Positions 1 through 6,952 of a stretch of DNA of 9,945 bases are shown here, piece by piece. Both the position numbers and the translations under genes were made by a program. The first letter of the stretch is position 1, and each line of letters begins with the position of its first letter. Source of the DNA: CAYRFE01 sp964423645 [NCBI: uncultured bacterium] (lineage in GTDB: Bacteria; Macinerneyibacteriota; Macinerneyibacteria; Macinerneyibacteriales); assembly GCA_964423645.1 (NCBI GenBank), contig CAYRFE010000055.1:1-9945 (forward strand). The letters are read 5' to 3'. The notes beneath the pieces are model-generated. The model searched no databases, was not told the origin of the DNA, and worked only from the letters and a program-made list of their open reading frames with translations.

Positions 1-73
1 ATAAGACCTGATGTTTCTTGCTTTTTGGGACATTTTCCCTTGCGAGCTACAGTTTTTCGTTCGAATAATACCA

Positions 74-1240
74 TCAATTGATCACAAAAAACAGTATGAT
101 CGCGAACACGATCACGGGTAGTACGGAAGGGATTATAAAATGCGTATAGACCTTTCGCATATTTGCTTTAAAAAAATCTATTGACAAAAATAAACATAAG
201 TGTGCCGGTGACATCAGAATACCACAGACTGCCGCAGTATAGATTACGACACCATGCCATATAGACATGTGCTCACCTAAAAGCACCATAGCAACCGGTA
301 CTGAAGCACCAATCCCGGTTATGGTCAACCCGCTTGCAAAACCGAGTACCATAGGTAATAGAATCAACATGATGAACAACACACCCGTTGACGAGGATGA
401 CGCATCGGTAAAAGTAATGGCGGCGATCGTTTCTTTTAAAAGCATAGCCCCGTAAATCAATAATAGTGTTTTTATTGAAAAGGCGGCGACAAATGAACGC
501 ACGACCACCTTAGCCTTTATCTTTTCATAAAAAGCATAGGCAACGATTACCAGCCCCAATACAGGTAAAGCAGGAAATTTCACAAGCACGCCTGCGATAA
601 CCGCCAAAATAGGATAGATAACCGACATAATCCCTTTTAAATGAATATTTCTTTGAAAAAACGGGACATGAATTTTTCGCAAAACAAATAAATAACCAAG
701 TATAAACATAAGTATAAGAACGCCTGCCATCGACAAAAAGAGTTCTCCGTATGATACGTCAAGCATTCCCGCCAGAAGAATTATGGCAGGATACAACGGC
801 CACCCGAACTCCCACATATGTCGAAACCAGTAGTTTACATATACTTTCTGTTCGGGCGTGAGCTTCATTTTTTCTGCCAACTCATCGACCATCGGTGCAG
901 AAATGACCGCCCCACCCGGCATCGGAACAAGTCCTATGATCATTGCGGGAAAAATAAGAGCAAACTTACTCTCTCCCGTAAAACGAGTGAGAGTTTCTAT
1001 TTTCCCCGTATGATTCATACAATTGATAAGGGTATATATGAGTATGACCGCACCGATGAGTATGATATTATTGGTAGATATGAGCGTTGTCACCGCCAAA
1101 TCAAGGGCTCTGTTCGGATCTATTGAAAAAGCAACTATTATACATCCCGCAGCAATGATAAGTGTAAGACCGATCGTGATCTTCATTCGAATCAACATGA
1201 CAAGAACAATAATTGCAATACCGAGTTTAAGATAATCCAT
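74..1240 (-). CDS. DUF401 family integral membrane protein (putative permease)
   Basis: Predicted 388-residue polytopic inner-membrane protein with about ten hydrophobic segments, roughly at residues 5-18, 21-40, 57-75, 92-112, 147-160, 167-187, 205-237, 250-275, 286-325 and 330-387. I recognise the DUF401 family from its overall pattern and conserved polar loops: PMPGGAVISAPMVDE (106-120), the aromatic NYWFRHMWEFGWPLYP (136-151), GFASGLTITGIGASVP (300-315) and MSPAHLCLFLS (343-353). The paired Gly/Pro-rich re-entrant-like segments resemble ion-transporter-type carriers, but the substrate is unknown and I do not assign one. The ATG at 1240 has no Shine-Dalgarno; instead a consensus promoter ends 6 nt before it, suggesting a leaderless mRNA. 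The gene is divergent from the methionine sulfoxide reductase gene. Length and both ends look intact. Family assignment is fairly sure; function is not. Confidence 0.85.
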   Translation of the reverse strand: MDYLKLGIAIIVLVMLIRMKITIGLTLIIAAGCIIVAFSIDPNRALDLAVTTLISTNNIILIGAVILIYTLINCMNHTGKIETLTRFTGESKFALIFPAMIIGLVPMPGGAVISAPMVDELAEKMKLTPEQKVYVNYWFRHMWEFGWPLYPAIILLAGMLDVSYGELFLSMAGVLILMFILGYLFVLRKIHVPFFQRNIHLKGIMSVIYPILAVIAGVLVKFPALPVLGLVIVAYAFYEKIKAKVVVRSFVAAFSIKTLLLIYGAMLLKETIAAITFTDASSSSTGVLFIMLILLPMVLGFASGLTITGIGASVPVAMVLLGEHMSIWHGVVIYTAAVCGILMSPAHLCLFLSIDFFKANMRKVYTHFIIPSVLPVIVFAIILFFVIN

Positions 1241-1246
1241 GCACCG

Positions 1247-1274
1247 ATTATAGACGCGGAATGAACAATGTCAA
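1247..1274 (-). promoter_or_regulatory. Consensus sigma-70-type promoter of the DUF401 gene, leaderless geometry
   Basis: On the minus strand a perfect -35 TTGACA (1274-1269) is followed by a 16-bp spacer and a perfect -10 TATAAT (1252-1247). Six bases (CGGTGC) then separate the -10 from the ATG at 1240, so the expected transcription start is the A of the start codon. No Shine-Dalgarno precedes the ATG. The promoter assignment is strong on sequence; the leaderless start is inferred from the spacing. Confidence 0.8.
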
Positions 1275-1312
1275 GTACGGGAAACAAAATCCGGTCTTAA
1301 GTAATAACACGC

Positions 1313-1341
1313 TTGAAGCAACCGGCAAGACATGGTATACT
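1313..1341 (+). promoter_or_regulatory. Sigma-70-type promoter of the msrBA gene, leaderless geometry
   Basis: TTGAAG (1313-1318), a 17-bp spacer and TATACT (1336-1341) form a near-consensus promoter. Six bases (CTGAAT) lie between the -10 and the ATG at 1348, the same geometry as the divergent DUF401 promoter. Transcription is expected to begin at or within a base of 1348, which rules out the in-frame upstream ATG at 1261 as a start on this transcript. Confidence 0.75.
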
Positions 1342-1347
1342 CTGAAT

Positions 1348-2295
1348 ATGAAGAATATTATTTTGAACACAACACTCCGAATAGTTTTTTTGGTATGTGT
1401 CAGTGTTTTTTCCTCATCATGTGATACGAGTCATACAAGGGAGGGGATCATGGATTTACGAAAACTTACGCCTGAAGAAGAAAAAGTTATCATTCATAAA
1501 GGCACAGAACGCCCGTTTAGCGGAATATATGTAACCAATAAAGACAAGGGGATCTATCGTTGCAAACAATGCGACACACCCCTCTTTACATCAAGCGACA
1601 AATTTGACTCAGGATGCGGGTGGCCGAGCTTTGACGATGCAATACCCGGTACGGTCCGCCAAACACCTGATGCGGATGGTCAGCGTATCGAAATTACCTG
1701 TGCCCGATGTGGAGCTCACTTGGGTCATGTATTTACGGGAGAACGCTTCACTGAAAAAAACACGCGTTACTGTGTCAATTCAGTTTCGCTTCAGTTCACC
1801 GCAGTGAACATACCCTCTGAGACTGCTTATTTTGCGGCAGGTTGTTTCTGGGGTGTTGAATACTATTTCAAACAGGCACCGGGAGTAATCAGTACACGCG
1901 TCGGATACACCGGCGGGAAACAGGATAATCCCACCTACAGCGACGTTTCACAAGGAGATTCGGGACATGCCGAGACAGTCGAGGTCGTTTTTGATCCCAT
2001 GAAAACGACATACGATGAACTTGTGAAACTCTTTTTTGAGATACACGATTTTACGCAAATGAACAGGCAAGGTCCGGACATCGGCACACAATATCGAACT
2101 GAAATATTCTATACAAACGAATCACAAAAAATTACAGCCGAAAAAACAATAAAACTACTCGAAAATAACGGCTATGACGTTGCGACAAAAATCACTCCCG
2201 CTCAATCATATTGGGTCGCTGAAGATTATCATCAAGATTATTACACAAAATCCGGTAAACTCCCCTACTGTCATGCAAGAAGAAAGATTTTTTAA
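1348..2295 (+). CDS. msrBA: Bifunctional peptide-methionine sulfoxide reductase MsrB-MsrA, probable exported form
   Basis: 315 residues from the ATG at 1348. It reduces both methionine sulfoxide diastereomers in proteins: MsrB acts on the R form and MsrA on the S form. Residues 1-25 look like a lipoprotein-type signal (K2, R11, hydrophobic IVFLVCVSVF, then SSSC with Cys25), though Ser at -3 makes a weak lipobox. The MsrB domain (about 37-153) has both zinc CxxC pairs (Cys72/75, Cys118/121), GCGWPSF with the likely recycling Cys90, and catalytic Cys142 in RYCVNS. The MsrA domain (about 157-315) has GCFWG with catalytic Cys166, the GYTGG segment, NRQGPDIGTQYR, HQDYY and a likely resolving Cys308 in PYCH. 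Both domains appear complete and active. The start is chosen because the promoter ends 6 nt before it and a signal peptide follows. A second start at 1450 with a strong ribosome site would give a cytosolic protein of 281 residues. Divergent from DUF401 and convergent with the pst operon. Confidence 0.93.
   Translation: MKNIILNTTLRIVFLVCVSVFSSSCDTSHTREGIMDLRKLTPEEEKVIIHKGTERPFSGIYVTNKDKGIYRCKQCDTPLFTSSDKFDSGCGWPSFDDAIPGTVRQTPDADGQRIEITCARCGAHLGHVFTGERFTEKNTRYCVNSVSLQFTAVNIPSETAYFAAGCFWGVEYYFKQAPGVISTRVGYTGGKQDNPTYSDVSQGDSGHAETVEVVFDPMKTTYDELVKLFFEIHDFTQMNRQGPDIGTQYRTEIFYTNESQKITAEKTIKLLENNGYDVATKITPAQSYWVAEDYHQDYYTKSGKLPYCHARRKIF
1440..1452 (+). promoter_or_regulatory. Internal ribosome binding site and alternative ATG for cytosolic MsrBA
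   Basis: GGAGG at 1440-1444, within a longer purine run from 1437, lies 5 nt before an in-frame ATG at 1450. This is the only strong Shine-Dalgarno near the 5' end of the gene. Starting here removes the signal peptide and begins MDLRKLTPEEE, just before the MsrB domain. It could be the sole start, giving a 5' leader of about 100 nt, or a second start alongside 1348. Confidence 0.6.
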
Positions 2296-2329
2296 CCTGT
2301 CATTTCTTGGTATGGCCTGAGAATACCAT

Positions 2330-2370
2330 CTGTGTACTATGCAGACGAAGTATCAACAGTGATCGTTTTT
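2330..2370 (+). terminator. Weak candidate terminator after msrBA
   Basis: CTGTGTACT (2330-2338) can pair with AGTATCAACAG (2349-2359) as a 9-bp stem with two single-base bulges and a 10-nt loop. A run of five T (2366-2370) follows after 6 nt. The bulges and the gap before the T run make it marginal. It sits in the 105-bp convergent space between msrBA and phoU, where a terminator is expected. No better hairpin was found for either direction. Confidence 0.25.
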
Positions 2371-2400
2371 CTTACCGTTTTGCAGACACGTATTCTCTGT

Positions 2401-3054
2401 TCATGTTTCGTTCATGTGCTTTACAATCTTTCCCTGCACCATAAAGATCGTATCTTCACAGATATTCGTCGACAGATCCGCGATGCGCTCAAGATTGGTC
2501 GCAATTTTCATAAGGTGTATTGAACGCTCAATCGTTTGTGCATCAGAGAGCATATACGTAATAAGTTCGCGCAAGATCTGCTCTTTATACTCATCAACAA
2601 TATCATCTCGTGTTATCACGTTATGGGCAAGCTCAATATTTTCGTTCATGAATGACGAGATACTGTCCTTTAACATCGCGATTGTCGCATTCTGCATATT
2701 GGGAATAGTAATCAATGGTTTGATTTTGGGGCGTCCGATAAGAAATTCAGCACTTTCGCAAATATTGACCGCCATATCCCCGATCCGTTCCAAATCATTA
2801 TTTATTTTCATAACGGTTAACACAGTACGAAGGTCTTTTGCTTCAGGCTGAAACAATGCAATTATACTTGCACACATCTCATCGATCTCGATCTCCATTT
2901 CATTCACCTTTGGCTCATCCGTGTCGATCACTTGTCGAATCAACTCTATGTTTTTTTCCTGCAGTGCTTTTATACTGCGAACAATCATACTTTCAGCCAG
3001 GACAGCCATTACGATGACTTTTTCACGTAATTGTTTGAGGCGTTCATCTATCAT
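2401..3054 (-). CDS. phoU: Phosphate transport system regulator PhoU
   Basis: 217 residues, the usual PhoU length. PhoU is a cytoplasmic helical protein that restrains phosphate uptake through PstSCAB and, in studied bacteria, keeps the PhoR-type kinase in its phosphatase state when phosphate is sufficient. The sequence shows the tandem three-helix-bundle repeat: NNDLERIGDMAVNICE (residues 85-100) and TNLERIADLSTNICE (186-200). Each carries the E/DxxxD metal-binding pattern (E89/D93 and E189/D193). The N-terminus MIDERLKQLREKVIVMAVLAE fits the first helix. The ATG at 3054 is preceded by AAGGAG at proper distance, and the pstB stop is 22 bp upstream. It is the last gene of the pst operon. Confidence 0.95.
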   Translation of the reverse strand: MIDERLKQLREKVIVMAVLAESMIVRSIKALQEKNIELIRQVIDTDEPKVNEMEIEIDEMCASIIALFQPEAKDLRTVLTVMKINNDLERIGDMAVNICESAEFLIGRPKIKPLITIPNMQNATIAMLKDSISSFMNENIELAHNVITRDDIVDEYKEQILRELITYMLSDAQTIERSIHLMKIATNLERIADLSTNICEDTIFMVQGKIVKHMNET

Positions 3055-3076
3055 ACTTTGCTCCTTTTATTCTATC

Positions 3077-3835
3077 TCAACCGAACTTACCGGTCAAAAA
3101 CTTCTCTGTTTTTTCGTTTTCAGGATTGGTAAACACTTTATCGGTTGCACCGAACTCTATAAGATCGCCCAAGTAAAAAAATGCCGTATAATCCGATACA
3201 CGACCTGCTTGAGCAATATTATGCGTGACAATGATAATTGTGACCGTCTCTCGTAATCCTACGATTAACTCTTCAATACGTGCGGTAGCTATGGGGTCTA
3301 ATGCAGAGGTCGGCTCGTCGAGGAGCAAAATTTCAGGCTTCATCGCAAGGGATCGAGCTATACACAAACGTTGTTGCTGCCCGCCCGACAGGAATGTCCC
3401 CTTCTTATACAGATTATCCTTCACTTCATTCCACAGGCCGGCTTTTGTCAGCGAATCTTCAACGATCGCATCAAAATCAGTTTTTTTCTTTCTGATACCG
3501 TTGAGTGTATAACCTGCAATCACGTTATCATAAATATTCATTGTCGGGAAAGGATTCGGTCGTTGAAAAACCATGCCCATCTTTCTTCGTACCAGTATGG
3601 GATCTAACATGTAAACATTTTCATTATCCAACCACAATTTTCCTTCAACCCGCGCACCGGGCGTCACTTCGTGAATACGATTGAGACATCGCAAAAACGT
3701 TGTTTTCCCGCAACCTGAAGGCCCCATGATAGCGGTTATTTTATTTGTTTCAAATGCAATATTCACATCACGCACAGCTCGGTGTGTTCCATAAAATGCG
3801 TTGAGATTCTCCGCTATCAAAATTCTATTTTCCAT
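3077..3835 (-). CDS. pstB: Phosphate ABC transporter ATP-binding protein PstB
   Basis: 252 residues; the nucleotide-binding subunit that hydrolyses ATP on the cytoplasmic face of PstC-PstA. Visible motifs: Walker A GPSGCGKT (38-45), Q-loop Gln91 within VFQRPNPFP, signature LSGGQQQR (149-156), Walker B ILLLDEP (169-175), D-loop SALD (177-180) and switch His205 in VTHN. QRPNPFP is characteristic of PstB rather than other ABC ATPases. The start is the ATG at 3835 (MENRILIAEN), which aligns with PstB N-termini. An upstream in-frame ATG at 3907 would add 24 residues unlike the family, all inside pstA. The gene overlaps the 3' end of pstA by 19 nt, so translation is probably coupled; the site before it (GGTGGTG) is only a modest ribosome site. 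Confidence 0.96.
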   Translation of the reverse strand: MENRILIAENLNAFYGTHRAVRDVNIAFETNKITAIMGPSGCGKTTFLRCLNRIHEVTPGARVEGKLWLDNENVYMLDPILVRRKMGMVFQRPNPFPTMNIYDNVIAGYTLNGIRKKKTDFDAIVEDSLTKAGLWNEVKDNLYKKGTFLSGGQQQRLCIARSLAMKPEILLLDEPTSALDPIATARIEELIVGLRETVTIIIVTHNIAQAGRVSDYTAFFYLGDLIEFGATDKVFTNPENEKTEKFLTGKFG

Positions 3836-4674
3836 CGTTTCACCACCAGTCTTGTAATTATATTCAGCACTAACACAAACATAACCAACACAAAGGATGC
3901 ACCCCATGCCAATCGATGGAGTTCATCATACGGACTTATTGCATATTTATATATAATCAACGGTAACGAGTCAACCGGTTTTAAGATATTGGTATTGAAA
4001 AACGGATTCCCGAACGCAGTCATTATAAGAGGTGCGGTTTCTCCGGCAATACGTGATACACCGATCAATATTCCTGTTACTATACCACTTAAACTGGCGG
4101 GAAGTATTACTTTTAATGCCGTTTTATAATACGGAACACCTAACGCAAGTGCGGCTTCTTTGAATGAATTCGGTATCATTTTTACGGTTTCTTCCGTTGA
4201 TTTGATAACGACCGGTAACATCATTATCGCAAGTGCCGCACCTCCTGCAAGTGCAGAAAAATGCCGCATCGGTACAACCACCCAAACATACATAACAATA
4301 CCGATGACAATAGAGGGTATGCCCTGTATCACATCTAAGGCCCATTGAACTGCCATTGCAAACCGGTTTTTTCGATTTTCTGCAATATAAAAACCGCTCA
4401 AAACGCCTAAAGGGATTGCAATACTGCCTGCAATAATGATCAAAATGACCGTTCCTACCAATGAATGAATGATTCCACCACCCGATTCTCCGGCCGGTCG
4501 TTCGACATTCACAAAAAATTCCCAGTTGATAGAAGAGATGCCCATTTTGACAATATGGTACATAATAAGAATGAGCGGCAGCATTACGGCGCATGCCATA
4601 ATCACTACACCGCTTTTAAACACTATATTTTTCGCGACACGGGTTGAAATATGTAAGTCATTTGCGGTATTCAT
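3817..4674 (-). CDS. pstA: Phosphate ABC transporter permease PstA
   Basis: 285 residues; one of the two membrane subunits forming the phosphate channel. About six membrane segments (roughly 20-42, 68-98, 112-135, 139-158, 190-208, 257-276). The ABC-permease EAA loop that docks PstB is at about 166-194 (IPNSFKEAALALGVPYYKT), followed by GETAPL (211-216), typical of PstA. The start is the ATG at 4674, because GGAGG lies 5 nt before it; that site is built into the last two glycine codons of pstC. An in-frame TTG at 4686 would add four residues but has no such support. One base separates the pstC stop (TAA) from this ATG, so the two are translationally coupled. Confidence 0.95.
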   Translation of the reverse strand: MNTANDLHISTRVAKNIVFKSGVVIMACAVMLPLILIMYHIVKMGISSINWEFFVNVERPAGESGGGIIHSLVGTVILIIIAGSIAIPLGVLSGFYIAENRKNRFAMAVQWALDVIQGIPSIVIGIVMYVWVVVPMRHFSALAGGAALAIMMLPVVIKSTEETVKMIPNSFKEAALALGVPYYKTALKVILPASLSGIVTGILIGVSRIAGETAPLIMTAFGNPFFNTNILKPVDSLPLIIYKYAISPYDELHRLAWGASFVLVMFVLVLNIITRLVVKRWKIEF

Positions 4675-4675
4675 A

Positions 4676-5602
4676 TTATCCTCCAACCGTGGTCTTTTTT
4701 ATAATATATTTTCCGATAAAATTTATCAGCGCAGTGATAACCAGAAGAATGAGTCCGAGCATAATCAATGAACCTGAATGTAATCCCGAACCTGCCTCAT
4801 TGAACTCATTCGCAATAACACTTGACATTGTATTGGCAGGTGAAAGAATATTTGCGGGTATTTTATTATTATTACCGATAAGCATGGTCACCGCCATAGT
4901 TTCTCCCAATGCGCGTCCAAGCGATAGAATAACACCGGCAATTATACCTGATTTTGCATACGGTAATGTGATGTCACGCACTACTTCATATCGTGTGGCA
5001 CCAAGTGCATAACCGGCTTCTTTCAGGTCATTTGGAACCAATTCAATTATTTCACGCGCGATCGATGCCGAATACGGAATAATCATAATTGCAAGAATGA
5101 TAGATGCGGTCAAAACTCCTACTCCATAAGGCGACATGCCGAATTTTTGCTGCACATCACGAATAAGCGGCGCGAGCACAGCCAATCCCCAAAATCCGTA
5201 TACAACCGATGGGATACCTGCCAATAGCTCGGTCATACTTTTCACGACTGACGATACGAACCCTTTTCTGTAAAATTCTCCGAGAGCGATTGCAATTGAG
5301 ATCGCAAAAGGAAATGATATCGCAAGACTGATGAACGCGGTCAATAATGTACCGACCAAGAACGGTAATGCTCCAAACTGTTCGGTAACAGGATTCCACG
5401 TCTTAGACCACAAAAATCCGAAACCAAACTCTTTAATCGCCGGTGACGCACCTATGAAAAGACTTACAAAAAATGCACCGAGCGTGATAAGCAGAATAGC
5501 TCCGGCCGCAATCAATATACCCCTGAAAAGAGCTTCTTTCGTTCTGATTGATGTGAAAACTACAGGAGCGGCAGAGCCGCCCCCAATTGGTGTACGTGCC
5601 AT
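4676..5602 (-). CDS. pstC: Phosphate ABC transporter permease PstC
   Basis: 308 residues; partner of PstA in the phosphate channel. It has a long cytoplasmic N-terminus (1-24), a first membrane helix at about 28-52, a periplasmic stretch with the conserved FLWSKTWNPVTEQFGALPFLVGT (63-85), and further helices at about 85-110, 130-148, 160-178, 215-240 and 276-300. The EAA loop is at 188-215 (LVPNDLKEAGYALGATRYE), followed by GRALGETMAV (229-238), characteristic of PstC. The ATG at 5602 is one base after the pstS stop (TAG-T-ATG) and has no Shine-Dalgarno, so expression probably depends on ribosomes finishing pstS. No hairpin separates pstS from pstC. Confidence 0.95.
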   Translation of the reverse strand: MARTPIGGGSAAPVVFTSIRTKEALFRGILIAAGAILLITLGAFFVSLFIGASPAIKEFGFGFLWSKTWNPVTEQFGALPFLVGTLLTAFISLAISFPFAISIAIALGEFYRKGFVSSVVKSMTELLAGIPSVVYGFWGLAVLAPLIRDVQQKFGMSPYGVGVLTASIILAIMIIPYSASIAREIIELVPNDLKEAGYALGATRYEVVRDITLPYAKSGIIAGVILSLGRALGETMAVTMLIGNNNKIPANILSPANTMSSVIANEFNEAGSGLHSGSLIMLGLILLVITALINFIGKYIIKKTTVGG

Positions 5603-5603
5603 A

Positions 5604-6635
5604 CTATTTTAAAATCGGCTTCCCGTCATAGGTTACTGACTTTAAAAGTTTCTTTGCTTTTTCCACTGCTATCGGAGATAATTTTCCGAACTTCAAACCT
5701 TCATTAAATTTCTGTCCATCGTTGATAACCCACCACAGAAGTTTCATGGTGCTTTCGGCACGTGCATAGGAACGACCGCCGTAATTTTGCTCTTTATAAA
5801 GAATAATCCATGTAAAACTCGAAATAGGATACCCGTTTTTCGCATCTGTATCAGTCAGAGACACACATGTATCATCAGGAATGGTAACCGCTGCTGAAAG
5901 GGACATAGATTCGAGAGAAGGTTTTACAAAAACGCCACTCTTATTTTTGATCTCTGCAACAGGCAAGTTATTTGACATTGCATAGATAACCTCAACATAA
6001 CCGATACTTCCATTCGTGTCTTTTACCAAACCGGCTACTCCGGGATTACCTTTACCGCCAAGTCCGACCGGCCAGTTAAGCGCTTTATTGGTGCCGACAT
6101 TTTTATTCCATTCAGGGCTTACTTTTGAAAGATACTCACTGAAAATATGAGTTGTACCGCTTCCATCCGAACGATGTACGACAGTGATCGCGATATCAGG
6201 AATTTTTACACCGGGATTTAATGCTTTGATACGAGGATCAGACCATTTGGTAATTTTTCCTAAAAATATATCGGCGATTACATCCGGAGCAAATTTAAGT
6301 TGCGGATTGCCTTCAAGATTATACGTAACGGCGACCGCACCCAAACATGTCGGGATGTGAAGAAGTTCAGATCCTGCTTCTTTTTTTTCTTTTTCGGACA
6401 ACACTGCATCTGTTCCGCCGAAATCAACTGTTTTTGCAATGATCTGCTTGATGCCGGCACCTGAGCCGACTCCTTGGTAATTAACCTTTACACCGGTTAA
6501 TTTGTTGTATTCATCGAACATTTTCGAATACAAATGCTGTGGAAATGTTGCACCTGCTCCCATAAGCTCATTCTGAGCTACTGCATTACCGAAGATGAAT
6601 GCTGCCATCGCTACGACTAATAACACAAATTTCAT
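5604..6635 (-). CDS. pstS: Phosphate ABC transporter periplasmic substrate-binding protein PstS
   Basis: 343 residues with a Sec signal peptide MKFVLLVVAMAAFIFGNAVA and predicted signal peptidase I cleavage after AVA (residue 20). It binds periplasmic phosphate and delivers it to PstCA. Phosphate-binding loops typical of PstS are visible: GAGATFPQHLY (26-36, Thr30), QGVGSGAGI (54-62, Ser58), DFGGTDAVLS (71-80, Asp76) and HRSDGSGTT (154-162, Arg155, Ser159, Thr161). No lipobox, so a soluble periplasmic form is likely. The ATG at 6635 has an excellent ribosome site, GGAGGA, 5 nt upstream (plus-strand complement 6641-6646), the strongest in the operon, which suits the most abundant subunit. First gene of pstSCAB-phoU; upstream lie a -10 element and a Pho-box-like repeat array. 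Confidence 0.96.
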   Translation of the reverse strand: MKFVLLVVAMAAFIFGNAVAQNELMGAGATFPQHLYSKMFDEYNKLTGVKVNYQGVGSGAGIKQIIAKTVDFGGTDAVLSEKEKKEAGSELLHIPTCLGAVAVTYNLEGNPQLKFAPDVIADIFLGKITKWSDPRIKALNPGVKIPDIAITVVHRSDGSGTTHIFSEYLSKVSPEWNKNVGTNKALNWPVGLGGKGNPGVAGLVKDTNGSIGYVEVIYAMSNNLPVAEIKNKSGVFVKPSLESMSLSAAVTIPDDTCVSLTDTDAKNGYPISSFTWIILYKEQNYGGRSYARAESTMKLLWWVINDGQKFNEGLKFGKLSPIAVEKAKKLLKSVTYDGKPILK

Positions 6636-6680
6636 ACTATTCCTCCTTTTAGTAGGTTTTTCTTCTTCCTACGTAATGAG

Positions 6681-6710
6681 TCTATATCCGAAGGATTAAT
6701 ACACCATGAA
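6681..6710 (-). promoter_or_regulatory. Predicted promoter of the pst operon
   Basis: On the minus strand TATAGA (6686-6681) is a good -10 hexamer. The base stretch at the -35 distance, TTCATG (6710-6705, 18-bp spacer), is poor as a -35 and is also the third unit of the repeat array. A weak -35 covered by an activator site is the usual arrangement at PhoB/PhoP-activated promoters. Transcription would start near 6674, giving a leader of about 39 nt ending in the strong GGAGGA ribosome site. Confidence 0.6.
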
Positions 6711-6732
6711 CGGAATGTTAATTCTGAGTTAA
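6694..6732 (-). promoter_or_regulatory. Pho-box-like array of four 11-bp-spaced repeats
   Basis: Read on the minus strand: TTAACT (6732-6727), TTAACA (6721-6716), TTCATG (6710-6705), TTAATC (6699-6694), each starting exactly 11 bp after the last. Phosphate response regulators PhoB and PhoP bind direct repeats with this one-helical-turn spacing; the Bacillus PhoP site is TTAACA-like and the cyanobacterial Pho box TTAACC-like. A degenerate fifth unit (TTTTGG, 6743-6738) may extend it. The place next to the pst -10 element makes a phosphate-starvation operator the natural reading. The spacing and sequence are seen directly; regulator identity is inferred, since none is encoded here. Confidence 0.7.
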
Positions 6733-6862
6733 TTTTGCCAAAATAATGATATCTGCCATGCACTATTCGTGCTTTTCCCGGATTCACTGAGATTATGAAT
6801 ATACATCGTTACATACTAATTGGAGATATTTGCGAAACTACTTTTTTTTAGAAATTGCGCCC

Positions 6863-6898
6863 GCCCCACAAACCATTCCCTATTAAAACGGGAGGGGC
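6863..6898. repeat. GC-rich bulged hairpin
   Basis: GCCCC (6863-6867) pairs with GGGGC (6894-6898), and TCCC (6877-6880) with GGGA (6890-6893). The two 3' arms are contiguous and the 5' arms are separated by a 9-nt bulge; the loop is TATTAAAAC. On the plus strand a T-rich tail follows (6899-6908), but no plus-strand gene lies upstream to terminate. It resembles the short palindromes of dispersed intergenic repeats, which is inference. Confidence 0.4.
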
Positions 6899-6952
6899 TT
6901 AAATTTTTATATAGTGGTGACCTCGTCCCCACACCTCTTATAATATCAAAAC

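Noticed and set aside
1-81. Open plus-strand frame from the left edge ending at a TGA at 79-81, possibly the tail of a gene outside the window
   Set aside because: Only 26 codons are visible, no family is recognisable, and its end overlaps the DUF401 3' end; too little to support a gene.
1261-1347. Longer msrBA reading frame beginning at the ATG at 1261
   Set aside because: It lies upstream of and through the msrBA promoter and overlaps the DUF401 promoter on the other strand; the extra 29 residues look like translated promoter DNA and there is no ribosome site.
2308-2328. Inverted repeat TGGTAT / ATACCA in the convergent gap after msrBA
   Set aside because: Only 6 bp with a 9-nt loop and no T run on either strand; not convincing as a terminator.
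3836-3907. Upstream ATG at 3907 for pstB
   Set aside because: The added 24 residues are unlike PstB and lie wholly within pstA; the ATG at 3835 matches the family N-terminus.
4675-4686. TTG at 4686 as the pstA start
   Set aside because: The ATG at 4674 has GGAGG 5 nt upstream; the TTG has no comparable site and would add only four residues.
2414-5612. Several plus-strand reading frames of 60-145 codons opposite the pst operon
   Set aside because: They are antisense shadows of well-supported pst and phoU genes, with no ribosome sites or recognisable domains.
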